A stretch of 64,000 nt of DNA from Ostrinia nubilalis (lineage: Eukaryota > Arthropoda > Insecta > Lepidoptera > Crambidae), in NCBI RefSeq assembly GCF_963855985.1, contig NC_087092.1:15686001-15750000 (forward strand), written 5' to 3'. The notes under the pieces were generated by a model. That model ran no database searches and was not told the origin of the DNA. It saw only the letters and a list, made by a program, of their open reading frames with translations. Made by a program: the position numbers and the translations under genes. Every line of letters starts with the position of its first letter. The stretch's first letter is position 1. Below are positions 35,301 to 41,887 of this stretch, one piece after another.

Positions 35301-36969
35301 CGACGACATCATAAAGCAGGAAGGCGCTGGACGCAGGCCGCTACCAACCGATCAACATGGAATCATTGGGGGAGGCCTATGTTCAGCAGTGGACATCCTA
35401 TGGCTGAAATGATGATGATGATTCATTGTCTCTCTCGTATCTTACCTGAGACTTGTCGCTCTTAGGCGTGGACTCCTCGCGGGCTTCCCTCTTGGCCTCC
35501 TGTTTCTCCCGCGCCAGAAGGATCTCAGTACACTCCACTAGCAGGTTGGAAGATAAGTCCGCACCAGACTCGTTGGCTAGGCACTTGCCTTAGAAGGGCA
35601 AGCTATATCGACGGACGGACGGACGGACCGACGGATTAGCAAGCTGAAGTGGCAATGGACAGGGCACATAGTACGCAGAACTGATGGCCGATGGGGCAGC
35701 AAGGTTCTGGAATGGAGGCCGCGTACCGGAAAACGCAGCGTGGGACGTCCACCCACAAGTTGGACCGACAACATCATAAAGTCGCCGCTACCAATCGATC
35801 AACATGGAATCATTGGGGGAGTTCAGCAGTGGACATCCTATGGCTGAAATGATGATGATGATTCATTGTCTCTCTCGTATCTTACCTGAGACTTGTCGCT
35901 CTTAGGCGTGGACTCCTCGCGGGCTTCCCTCTTGGCCTCCTGTTTCTCCCGCGCCAGCAGGATCTCAGTACACTCCACCAGCAGGTTGGAAGATAAGTCC
36001 GCACCAGATTCGTTTGCTAGACATTTGCCGTAGATTTTCTCGTAGAATGCGTTCTGAAAATATTAATTAAGGAATGAAGAAGGACACTTCATTTAAAATA
36101 TAGAGGTTGACACAAAATGAATGCGGATTGCGCAACCCTTTTGCGACGTCTCAAATAGTTCCATATAAGATAAAAATTAAAACCGACTCCAAAAAACCTA
36201 CACTAAAAAAGTAGAAAAATAATTACTAATTACCTACTTATTTATTAGGACGAATTATTAATATTTATCCAGCAGTGGACTGTAAAGGGCTGTTGATGAT
36301 GATGATGATTAATATTTATGTAGGTATACCATGATTGATACTTCTGGAGTCGGTGCCAAGATTATGAAACATGTAAAGTTTGCCTGCACCGACTCCAAAA
36401 GTATCAATCATGGTATACCTACATAAATATTAATCATCATCATCATCAACAGCCCTTTACAGTCCACTGCTGGATAAATATTAATAATTCGTCCTAATAA
36501 ATAAGTAGGTAATTAGTAATTATTTTTCTACTTTTTTAGTGTAGGTTTTTTGGAGTCGGTTTTAATTTTTTTTATAAAATTTTACTTATTTCTTGCTTTT
36601 TAGTTAACTAATTATTACCTTGATGTTACCACTGAAGGTAGGCAGTACATTGAGACCATATTCTTAATGTATATTATAAAAAAGTTCATCCCCAATTTTC
36701 CACCCTTGGGGGTGAAATATTTTCTTCAAATTCACATGAAACCACTCTTTTGATAATACCTATTCAACAAAAAAATAATCGTTCAAATTGGTTCATAATC
36801 GGCGGAGATATTGCGTATAAAAAAGTTCATCCCCAATTTTCCACCCTTGGGGGTTGTTTTTTTATTATTAAATTTAAATGGGACCACCCTTGAGGTATTA
36901 CCTATACGCTGAAAAAAGATTTGTTCAAATCGGTTCATAATTGGCGGAGTTATCGCGTAACAAACATAG

Positions 36970-37004
<35 letters not shown>

Positions 37005-40000
37005 ATACGGGTCGAATTGAGAACCTCCTCCTTTTTTTGAAGTCGGTTGAAAACAATGTCATAGAACGTGCGTGTACGTCTACGAGTATGGACCGACATT
37101 TCGACCTTTATTTTAACAGCAGTTTTTTTGTTGTATACGAAATAAAAGCCATTTGGCTTTGGCTTTTATGAGCTTGAATTACCAGTGTATGTAATTCCTC
37201 GTTAATAACAAATATAACAATTATAAAAAAAAATACTGTTAAACATCCAAGTATTTACCTTCTCTTCCATAGTAAGCGGTGTGCCGATTTCTTTGTTAGT
37301 AAACTGTATACAGGCCACGGTGCCATCAGAACTGCACGCTAGGAGATTTAGACCTGTAAAAAGAAAATTGTGAATTAGACCAGATGATCAGTTCTGAGCT
37401 CTTTCATTCACGATTATATTGCTGTTGAAACTTTAGTATAGCTCACGGAACCTTTAGTATAACTGACAGAACCTCCAGTATAGCTCACGGACCCTTCAGT
37501 ATAGCTCACGGAACCTTCAGTATAGCTCACCGTCCGAGCTCCAGGACAGGTCCAACACGCTGTCGGTGAACAAGTCGTGCACGACCACCAGAGGCCGCTT
37601 GAGCGACGTGAGCCAGATGGAGAGCGCCCGGTCGAGTGACCCCGCGGCTGTGGTCCCTTCAGTATAGCTCACGGAAACTTCAGTATAGCTCACGGAACCT
37701 ACAGTATAGCTCACGGAACCTTCAGTATAGCACACGGAGCCTTCAGTATAGCTCACCGTCAGAACTCCAGGACAGGTCCAGAACGCTGTCAGTGAACAGG
37801 TCGTGCACGACCACCAGAGGCCGCTTGAGCGACGTGAGCCAGATGGAGAGCGCCCGGTCGCGGCTGTGGACCCTTCAGTATAGCTCACGGACCTTTCAGT
37901 ATAGCTCACGGAACCCCCAGTATAGCTCATGGAACCTTCAGTATAGCTCACGTAACCTTCAGTAGCTCACGGAACCTACAGTATAGCTCACGGAACCTGC
38001 AGTATAGCTCACGGAACCTACAGTATAGCTCACGGAACCTGCAGTATAGCTCACGGAACCTACAGTATAGCTCACGGAACCTTCAGTATAGCTCACCGTC
38101 AGAACTCCAGGACAGGTCCAACACGCTGTCGGTGAACAAGTCGTGCACGACCACCAGAGGCCGCTTGAGCGACGTGAGCCAGATGGAGAGCGCCCGGTCG
38201 CAGCTGTGGACCCTTCAGTATAGCTCACGGAGCCGTCGGTATAGCTCATGGAACGGTAATTGGAACCTTCAGTATAACTCACGGAACCTCCAGTATGGCT
38301 CACGGAACCTTCAGTATAGCACACGGAACTTTCAGTATTGCTCACGGAAATTTCAGTATATCTCACGGAACCTTTAATAAAGCTCACGGACTGACTTACT
38401 GACTTATGGTCCTATGTCCCCTAGATGGGGCAGAGGGCGTTCACAACAGTCCTCCATATCGTTCGGTCTAGCTCACGGAAATTTCAGTATAGCTCACGGA
38501 ACCTTCAGTATAGCTCACGGAAACTTCAGTATAGCTCACGGAACCTTCATTATAGCTCACCGTCCGAGCTCCAGGACAGGTCCAACACGCTGTCGGTGAA
38601 CAAGTCGTGCACGACCACCAGAGGCCGCTTGAGCGACGTGAGCCAGATGGAGAGCGCCCGGTCACGTGATCCAACTGCGGCGCAGCAGCACTTCTTGCCT
38701 TCTTTAACGAATATGTTGTTGTTGAACCGCTGGAAAGGAATAATAAATGTTTTTAGACATTTTACATTGCCCCATGTATTGTGAAATTGAACATTAATTC
38801 TTAACCAGGTCTAAAAAGAAAGTAATTGGTTTACAATCATATCTTCACAGCATAAGGTTTAAATTGATGTGGTATCTGTGGATACCTGAGCCTGGTTAAG
38901 GGTTTTAAATAAGCGATCAGAGGTTAAGATCAAAGACAATCTTATGCTTAAGCAACTGCCAAAAGAAACTTTCTTTGAATGTTTTCTCGCATGTCGTGGT
39001 TCTTTCGGATTGACTAATGAAAATGGTTTCCTATAACGGGCTCATGCATTACAGAAATGCGTGCCACTTTGAATGGAGGTCAGAACCATCAATGAAAATG
39101 AGCCAATGTTGTATCGGACTGTCGATTCTAGGGTCCGATCGCCTCTAGAGTATTGCAGCTGGAGGGGTTAATGGGATTGTAGTAGATATACTTATGATGG
39201 AATCATTAGTTCTTTTAAAAAAAAAATTGTGATTATTTTGGCGTATGCGACTGCAATTTTCTATTTTACAAATAGGCTTTTGAAAGCGATTTTATGTTAG
39301 CATGGTTAAGCACATTTTCACAAATAAATTGATGTAATTTGCTGCATCTGTAGAACTTACCGCACACGTAACAGCCTTCCTGTGTCCCACGAAGTCCTTG
39401 TCGCAGCGCCAGCCGTCTCTCTCCACCACTTGCGCGGTGGGCCCGCCGCCATTCATTGCGTGTGCCGATAACACGTACTGACCGTCAGGCGACCATGATA
39501 GCCGGAGGACGTGGGTCGTTCCTGGAAGATAATACGAGGTATAAAGTACATAGATGAAACTATAGCAGTGGGTCTAGACAAAGTGCAAATTATAATCGCA
39601 AACCTGTCGAAAAGTGGTCGAAAAGCCCCTTTTTTGTATGGAGTTTTGACGGATTCGATTTTCGATTCGATCAAAAAGTGCGTTTTGTCTAGGGGGGCTG
39701 AACCAATAAGACATAGCTAGGTGGCATGTGTCATAGAGGTATAGACCACAAATAGCACTCTTGAAGTCTGTTTAACATTGTGGTAATTTAGGCTTAGAGT
39801 AAGTCAAAGGGTTTTTACTTTTTACTGCTTCTGTATTTTAATTCAGGTGTCTTTTACAATGATAATGATTTGTTAGCTCAAGATTTTTCTCAACAAAATA
39901 AGGTCTAGAAGGAGATTTTATCATAGAGATTATATTTTAATTAAAACCATTAATTACCTCCACACTCCTCAAAGGGCTCAGTGATTACAGTTTCTGGTGC

Positions 40001-41887
40001 CCAGTCAGCAGTCTTCCATACCCTGAGTGATTTGTCGTCCGATTGAGATGCTAGGTATTTTCCAACCTGCAATTAAAATGTTAAAACTGTGTAATTAGAA
40101 TTGTAGGGTACATAGGGTTCCCAACCCTCCCGGATTGCCCGGGAGACTCCAGAAATAATGGATAACCTCCCGACCTCCCGGAGAGCAATATTTTCTCCGG
40201 TATTTCTAAAAATTAAATGCATCCATTGCTGCTCGTACTTGTTTATAAATTTTATCTTTAAAAGAACCAATCACATGGACCAGCATTACTAAACTCCAGG
40301 AATTATTAAATATTGACATAGATAGTGACAAATTGTACGATGAGGTTGGACTTTTGCGTGAGGTGCAACCACATCTTATTGAAGAAAATCGAGTGGATTT
40401 ACGCTGGGTTGACTTCTTTACGAAATCGAAAGACAGAAATCCCTGTCCTGAATTAAAAAAAATGGTCACGTTTGTTCTTTGCATTCCTGTCTCTATTAAT
40501 GCTTCATTCGAGCGCGTATTCAGCGTGATGGAGCAACTATGGAGCAAGCCCCCCCCCCCCACAATTCTCCCGGGTTGGTCCTTTCAAGAGTTGGCAACCC
40601 TAAGGGTACATGATTTAGACACTCGATACAAATCAATATCTACACTTACAGGGTCCCATGCAACACCTTTCACCAGACCGGTGTGTCCGTTGAGAACACA
40701 CACCATCTCCGGAAACTTCTCAGCGTTCCATATTATGATGGTGTTGTCCACGCTGCAGCTGGCCAGCCACTTGTCCAGCGGAGACCAGGCCAAATCCAGG
40801 ACGTCACCTGAAAAATTAGATTCCAGACATGAATTGAAATGCTCCTATAAAATCATTAATAAAACTTACAAATATAATAAGGAAGTGTTTGTTTAAAGTG
40901 ATATTTTCAGTAAGGTAGCAGATGACATCATAAAGGTAGCAGGAAGGCGCTGGACGCAGGCCGCTACCAACCGGGCAACATGGAAAGCATTGGGGGAGGC
41001 CTATTTTCAGCAGTGTCAGTCAGGCCTATGGCTGAGATGATGATGATGATTATCAGAAAGAGAATTAATGTCAAAATAACAACAATGTCAAATGTCAAAA
41101 TAACAATTTATTCCTATTCCTCGATTAGATCACAGTATGGTGAATGGGTTCACATAAATATATACGAACCAGCATGTCCCCTTAGCGTTGACAAGCATCT
41201 CCAAGTCTCAGCCTTGTGCTTGCCCTGCGCTCCGGCAGCCACACTCAGCCCCCACACCATAACCAGGCGGTCATCTCCACCGGACGCCAGGTACCGCCCA
41301 GCGTTGCTCCATCGCACACAATTTACACAGGCTGAAATGGAGAGAACAATCAATTTATCATATTGTACACCCAAAAACGGTGATTTTAAAAAAAAATTAA
41401 TATAAATAACGACGACGAAAGGTAAGAGGTTTTTTATGCAAGAAAGTATGTGCTAAGTTAGCAAAATTTGATTAGTAAAAGACTTGTATATTTTTTATAA
41501 GAACTAGCAACCTATTTTGAAATATTTGGTTAAAAGTAATTTAAAATGTACATTTCCAAACTGAATAAAATTAATTTATTGGGGTACCTAAGTGATTGTC
41601 CATTTGGCAAAGCATTTTCGGGATGTTCGGATCCACCTCCACTGACTCGAATAAAACCGAGTTAAGGTTCCACACGACGACCCGGCCGGAGTCCCCGCCT
41701 TGCCCGCCGGTCGCGAAACGCTTCCCAGCGGGGTGGATGTCCACCGAAAATATTGGTTTGTCTGAAAAATACAACTTTGTTTACCACTTCTTATAGGCTA
41801 CCAATAATTGGTTCAAAATGTCCATTAATCCGACGTTCATACACTCTTACCGTCATGATTGACCCAACTAGGTTTCAGGAGCTTCAT
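17196..41887 (-). CDS. Hira: HIRA histone H3.3 chaperone, complete 20-exon gene
   Basis: Twenty coding exons on the minus strand sum to 2643 nt (880 aa plus stop) with all phases matching. The N-terminus MKLLKPSWVNHD and exons 1-8 form the seven-blade WD40 propeller. Exon 10 carries ETRTSDGKRRITP, the B domain that binds Asf1. Exons 12-20 give the C-terminal region, known in the family to mediate trimerisation and CABIN1 binding. Family role: replication-independent deposition of H3.3-H4 in chromatin. At 880 residues it is shorter than human HIRA (about 1017) and fly Hira, mainly in the disordered middle. Introns are bloated by exon-fragment amplifications and transposons. Exon 12 is the least certain because about ten related copies follow it. 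No full duplicate gene is visible. Confidence 0.93.
17598..17689 (-). CDS. Hira: Hira exon 19
   Basis: It reads EDQLRTILDDFLGPSHC and KKWQSTIL, matching CKDLLGPVH and QWESTVVG of human HIRA. Phase 1 in, phase 0 out; the donor is GTAAGT. Confidence 0.93.
18025..18152 (-). CDS. Hira: Hira exon 18
   Basis: It reads WLEARAAASLHLRRARDYRH, then WLTALVAHLASHG. The family match is SSHEYRHWLLVYARYLVNEG. The donor is GTACGT. Confidence 0.93.
18300..19606 (-). repeat. Array of degenerate Hira exon 17 3'-end copies
   Basis: At least six copies of the exon 17 end plus donor lie downstream of it in the gene. On the plus strand they appear as (C/T)TACCTGGCAGCGAC-like words followed by GAATG(C)GTGCGGTGTTCCC, near 18592, 18675, 18826, 18943, 19031 and 19559. 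The 18675-18775 copy is longest and includes CGTGCGAGCCCTGGGAAGGC. ATTACCCTG-type intron words recur between them. Confidence 0.85.
19122..19215. mobile_element. Half copy of the 22818 MITE
   Basis: It shares GAGCACGTAGAA, ATGACCCCAAGCTACCCATC and TAATTATGTTGCTGTCGCGC with one arm of the palindrome at 22818-23030. Confidence 0.8.
19655..19798 (-). CDS. Hira: Hira exon 17
   Basis: It completes TGG (Trp) across the junction and reads SDATDPVWRASGPLAAT, then REHRTHSHNVAAR. Human HIRA has MLCSGPLAIIQG and QVAAA here. The donor is GTAAGT. Parts of its 3' end are copied several times downstream. Confidence 0.88.
20155..20345. mobile_element. Interspersed repeat of lepidopteran type
   Basis: It carries AATGCGAAAGTAACTCTGTC, GAGTCCCGGGACAGACATAG and ends GCGGGCGGTAAAGCTAGTA. 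A short related piece occurs near 43840. It resembles common lepidopteran intronic repeats; the class was not determined. Confidence 0.6.
20465..20580 (-). mobile_element. LINE 3' tail, minus orientation
   Basis: Inverse of the family tail: ATCATTTCAGCCACACAGGA and CACTACTGAACATACACCTT match the reverse complement of GGAGGCCTATGTTCAGCAGT with changes. Confidence 0.75.
20648..20744 (-). CDS. Hira: Hira exon 16
   Basis: It reads TVTNCTLLDDGNPMISLSNG, then KSYIYCKKLCA. The family match is HGIPVMNLSDGKAYCF. Phase 1 in, phase 2 out; the donor is GTAAGT. Confidence 0.92.
21285..21565 (-). pseudogene. Two decayed tandem copies of Hira exon 15
   Basis: Copies at about 21285-21425 and 21448-21565 repeat the whole exon with both splice signals (CACCAGCAG acceptor, CGGAGGTGAGT donor). 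The first has lost one base at the Ala-Val step, the second about 19 bases, so both shift frame and would create early stops if spliced in. Confidence 0.88.
21591..21722 (-). CDS. Hira: Hira exon 15
   Basis: It reads AKLTLSGDTLAAVTTAADLL, then IWDLNDATCLVKPLNF. The family match is MALTAAATLSVWDVHRQVVV. Of three tandem copies this is the only one with an open frame. The acceptor is CAGCAG (NAGNAG), so one extra alanine is optional. Confidence 0.9.
21902..22127. mobile_element. Helitron-like repeat, copy 1
   Basis: It begins ATAATATTATAAAGCTGAAG, contains GAACTACCGGTCCGATTTGA and ends GTCGCGGGAACAGCTAG. A copy lies at 31818-32046. The CTAG end and absence of terminal inverted repeats suggest a Helitron; this is inference. 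Confidence 0.65.
22431..22535. mobile_element. Small palindromic MITE
   Basis: The arms are CAGTGTTAACTATCCATT on the left and AATGGATAGTTAACAGTG on the right, about 100 bp apart. Confidence 0.75.
22818..23030. mobile_element. Palindromic MITE in Hira intron 14
   Basis: Arms of about 90 bp: GAGCACGTAGAATTTTGTCC, CCCAAGCTACCCATCC and TTATCGCTCGCGCGTAATTA recur inverted (GCGAGCGATAAGGATGGGTA, CTTGGGGTCATTGG). A NotI-like GC centre separates them. Confidence 0.92.
23090..23209 (-). CDS. Hira: Hira exon 14
   Basis: It reads GSAVSCIACDARWACVVC, then DGALHAWRLGRAKPIRALPP. The family match is CDVVCVACEKRMLSVFS. Very GC-rich. Phase 1 in and out. Confidence 0.92.
23709..23811 (-). CDS. Hira: Hira exon 13
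   Basis: It reads VINKACNTHYGPLSKLQLL, then SNDPVWETYLG, matching KLSRLKCN and EWETVL. Phase 0 in, phase 1 out; the donor is GTAAGT. Confidence 0.9.
24118..26430 (-). repeat. Tandem array of about ten Hira exon 12 copies
   Basis: The exon 12 end, marked on the plus strand by CTCGTACAATAGGTCC, recurs near 24146, 24584, 24886, 25041, 25206, 25371, 25687, 25829, 26024 and 26325. Most copies keep the donor context (CTACAG or CTGCAG then GTGAG or GTAA) and many keep the frame RRDASPPAPPPVLALPAPA. Intron words such as TATGCGCTTGCGCAACTG recur between them. Spacings run from about 140 to 440 bp, so the array is a mixture of unit sizes. Confidence 0.9.
26629..26809 (-). CDS. Hira: Hira exon 12
   Basis: The acceptor CTCTACAG is followed by one base completing ACC from exon 11, then GLDQRLRKRGGGGLPGPR and RRDASPPAPPPVLALPAPA, ending AGSLRLQ in phase 0. 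The family has APALALKLPIPSPQ and FTLQV here. Chosen over the downstream copies because it is the longest, has a good acceptor and the correct phase; alternative use of a copy cannot be excluded. Confidence 0.75.
27086..27180. mobile_element. Hairpin MITE
   Basis: The arms are AATAGTAAGACACAGGTCTT and AAGACCCATGTCTTACTATT around a ~50-bp loop. Confidence 0.8.
27486..28189. repeat. 21-bp minisatellite A in Hira intron 11
   Basis: Units of the type GAGGGGACAATTCGAGGTACT (one per 21 bp), and to the left GGGGTACTGCGGGGACGGCT. On the minus strand each unit contains TCAGTACCTC, the sequence that overlaps the exon 11 splice donor. Because 21 is a multiple of three, long heptapeptide-repeat frames are open on both strands. 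Confidence 0.93.
28190..29673 (-). repeat. Exon 11 fragment copies alternating with 21-bp minisatellite B
   Basis: Four copies of the exon 11 end (plus-strand blocks about 28190-28304, 28571-28690, 28884-28975 and 29153-29245, sharing GACGTGTCGGCGGGGCGCGA) are separated by tracts of GGGGCACTGATGGAGGTGCTA-type 21-bp units. On the minus strand each unit carries ATCAGT(A/G)CCCC, resembling the donor context GTCAGTACC. The tract at 29246-29673 abuts the genuine exon. Confidence 0.93.
29674..29820 (-). CDS. Hira: Hira exon 11
   Basis: It completes AAC across the junction, reads ESLGSQPGGGEHC and SQSKSRIRVEVRADIV, and ends RPADT. The donor is taken as GTCAGT after GACAC because only that gives phase 2 and joins exon 12. 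The neighbouring GTACCT would leave the wrong phase. The region is disordered in the family. Confidence 0.82.
29851..30440. mobile_element. hAT-type non-autonomous element in Hira intron 10
   Basis: Terminal repeats TAGGGTGGTCCTTATT and AATAAGGACCACCCTA are flanked by the exact 8-bp direct repeat CAGTACAT (29843-29850, 30441-30448), as hAT transposases make. No transposase was recognised. Confidence 0.92.
30464..30603. mobile_element. Palindromic MITE
   Basis: The left arm is GAGGTGGAATTGTGTAAA followed by TCGTAATCATTTGACAGT. The right arm is the inverse ending TTTACACAATTCCACCTC. Confidence 0.9.
31016..31102. mobile_element. Short hairpin MITE
   Basis: AGGGCCTTGCCACACTGGCG pairs with CGCCAGTGTGGCAAGGCCCT. 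The loop is GC-rich. Confidence 0.88.
31177..31572. mobile_element. Repeat family C, copy 1
   Basis: The ends are AACCGACTTCAAA and TTTGAAGTCGGTT. It contains two internal copies of AAAAAGTTCATCCCCAATTT. A copy at 36675-37049 has a long A run. Confidence 0.88.
31638..31780 (-). CDS. Hira: Hira exon 10 (Asf1-binding B domain)
   Basis: It reads SKPILTPSPVSSASTTLRPI, then RQIETRTSDGKRRITPVFIP. The family B domain is ETRTADGRRRITPLCIAQL, so the Arg-Arg-Ile-Thr-Pro core that contacts Asf1 is intact. The donor is GTGAGT. Confidence 0.95.
31818..32046. mobile_element. Helitron-like repeat, copy 2
   Basis: The same family as 21902-22127, ending GTCGCGGGCACAGCTAG. Confidence 0.65.
32147..32216 (+). 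mobile_element. Truncated LINE 3' tail
   Basis: GGGGGAGGCCTATGTTCAGC, TGGACGTCCTGTGGCTGAAA and GATGATGATGAT, without the upstream part. Confidence 0.8.
33879..34369. mobile_element. TA-target MITE inserted in an exon 9 / LINE unit
   Basis: The ends are AAGTCTGTTCGCCGAGAGTT and AACTCTCGGCGAACAGACTT. Paralogous units show the empty site GGCGCTAGACGCAG, so the insertion duplicated exactly TA (33877-33878, 34370-34371). The size is 491 bp, as expected for a Tc1/mariner-type non-autonomous element. Confidence 0.95.
34638..35134. mobile_element. Second MITE inserted in the exon 9 array
   Basis: The left end CACTCAACATCAAATAAACC pairs with the right end ATTTATTTGATGTCGAGTG. It sits between GGCAAGCTA and TATGTATATCGACGG, where other units read GGCAAGCTATATCGAC, so the target is TA-like with a few extra bases on the right. 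Confidence 0.9.
35886..36053 (-). CDS. Hira: Hira exon 9
   Basis: It reads NAFYEKIYGKCLANESGADL, then LLVECTEILLAREKQEAKRE, and ends KSDKSQ in phase 0. It corresponds to TYGKSLAI and PEMLKYQRRQ of human HIRA. The only copy with the complete 5' end and acceptor (ATTTTCAG). The donor is GTAAGA. Confidence 0.93.
36176..36565. mobile_element. 390-bp near-perfect palindrome
   Basis: The arms run from AAAACCGACTCCAAAAAACC to the inverse GGTTTTTTGGAGTCGGTTTT around a centre near 36365. They are almost identical (TAATATTTATCCAGCAGTGG and CCACTGCTGGATAAATATTA). A LINE-tail-like GATGATGATGATG lies in each arm. Confidence 0.92.
36675..37049. mobile_element. Repeat family C, copy 2, with expanded poly(A)
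   Basis: It matches 31177-31572 but lacks the left end. Its A tract (36970-37003) has grown to about 34 bases against about 10 in the other copy. Confidence 0.85.
37259..37353 (-). CDS. Hira: Hira exon 8
   Basis: It reads GLNLLACSSDGTVACIQF, then NKEIGTPLTMEEK. The family match is GILVCSMDGSVAFLDF and GDPLSEEEK. It closes the WD40 propeller. Confidence 0.94.
37430..38560 (-). repeat. 21-bp minisatellite of splice-donor units with three exon 7 copies
   Basis: About 33 units of TTCAGTATAGCTCACGGAACC on the plus strand, i.e. minus-strand GTGAGCTATACTGAAGGTTC. Exon 7 ends directly in such a unit: its donor is GTGAGCTATAATGAAGG. Three ~100-bp copies of the exon 7 end (about 37530-37644, 37757-37862 and 38096-38205) are embedded. 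21-bp units keep frames open as Ser-Tyr-Thr-Glu-Gly repeats. Confidence 0.95.
38561..38729 (-). CDS. Hira: Hira exon 7
   Basis: It reads RFNNNIFVKEGKKCCCAAVG, then SRDRALSIWLTSLKRPLVVV. The family match is CCCAVGSKDRSLSVWLTCLK. The only copy with the full 5' end and acceptor. It ends in phase 1. Confidence 0.95.
39361..39521 (-). CDS. Hira: Hira exon 6
   Basis: It reads HVLRLSWSPDGQYVLSAHAM, then GPTAQVVERDGW and DFVGHRKAVTCA, near-identical to the family. The donor is GTAAGT. Confidence 0.95.
39958..40066 (-). CDS. Hira: Hira exon 5
   Basis: It reads VGKYLASQSDDKSLRVWK, then EPFEECGG. The family match is VGKYIASQADDRSLKVWR. Phase 0 in, phase 1 out. Confidence 0.95.
40113..40602 (+). mobile_element. 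hAT element remnant with transposase C-terminus
   Basis: The ends TAGGGTTCCCAAC and GTTGGCAACCCTA are flanked by the exact 8-bp repeat AGGGTACA (40105-40112, 40603-40610). The plus-strand frame reads CIPVSINASFERVFSVMEQL, like the hAT dimerisation domain. It is internally deleted, with a C13 run near the right end. Confidence 0.93.
40650..40807 (-). CDS. Hira: Hira exon 4
   Basis: It reads WLASCSVDNTIIIWNAEKFP, then GHTGLVKGVAWDP. The family match is WLASCSVDNTVVIWNAVKFP. The donor is GTAAGT. Confidence 0.95.
40918..41055 (+). mobile_element. LINE 3' tail in Hira intron 3
   Basis: TAAAGGTAGCAGGAAGGCGC, GGGGGAGGCCTATTTTCAGC and GATGATGATGAT, as in the exon 9 array. Confidence 0.82.
41170..41331 (-). 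CDS. Hira: Hira exon 3
   Basis: It reads CVNCVRWSNAGRYLASGG, then DDRLVMVWG and RCLSTLRGHAG. The family match is CVNCVRWSNSGMYLASGG. The donor is GTTCGT, weaker than the others. Confidence 0.94.
41588..41761 (-). CDS. Hira: Hira exon 2
   Basis: It reads DKPIFSVDIHPAGKRFATG, then DSGRVVVWN and NIPKMLCQMDNHL. The first WD repeat is near-identical to the family. Confidence 0.96.
   Translation of the reverse strand, partial: TNQYFRWTSTPLGSVSRPAGKAGTPAGSSCGTLTRFYSSQWRWIRTSRKCFAKWTIT
41851..41887 (-). CDS. Hira: Hira exon 1 with start codon
   Basis: MKLLKPSWVNHD plus one base, then the donor GTAAGA. HIRA proteins start MKLLKP(T/S)WVNH, which fixes the start. Confidence 0.96.

Larger units (their letters stand above)
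32598..35600 (-). repeat. Five exon 9 fragment copies, each joined to a LINE tail
   Basis: The exon 9 3' part with its donor recurs at about 32598-32748, 33057-33207, 33526-33675, 34478-34628 and 35446-35595, all in frame (ECTEILLAREKQEAKREA). Every copy breaks at the same codon region (KCLANESG) and runs into the same LINE tail (ATATCGACGGACGG or a variant, then CGGATTAGCAAGCTGAAGTG). The basic unit is about 440-470 bp. Two units are longer because a MITE has inserted in each. Confidence 0.93.
32749..35864 (+). mobile_element. LINE 3'-tail copies in the exon 9 array
   Basis: Copies at about 32749-33030, 33208-33502, 33676-33876 plus 34372-34452, 35139-35424 and 35596-35864. The translation is LKWQCTGHIVRRTDGRWGSK, then EWRPRTGKRSVGRPPTRWTD, ending with AEMMMM from GATGAT. 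This is the C-terminal end of a non-LTR reverse transcriptase ORF. Confidence 0.88.

Noticed and set aside
32729..35777. Repeated minus-strand frames beginning MMLSVHLVGGRPTLRF
   Set aside because: Antisense of the LINE reverse transcriptase tail, which reads sensibly on the plus strand.
37517..38387. Minus-strand frames of Ser-Val-Ser-Tyr-Thr-Glu-Gly repeats
   Set aside because: Minisatellite readthrough in a frame different from exon 7; no start or conserved domain.
40333..40896. 187-aa plus-strand gene antisense to Hira exon 4
   Set aside because: Its first half is the hAT remnant; the second half is the antisense shadow of exon 4.
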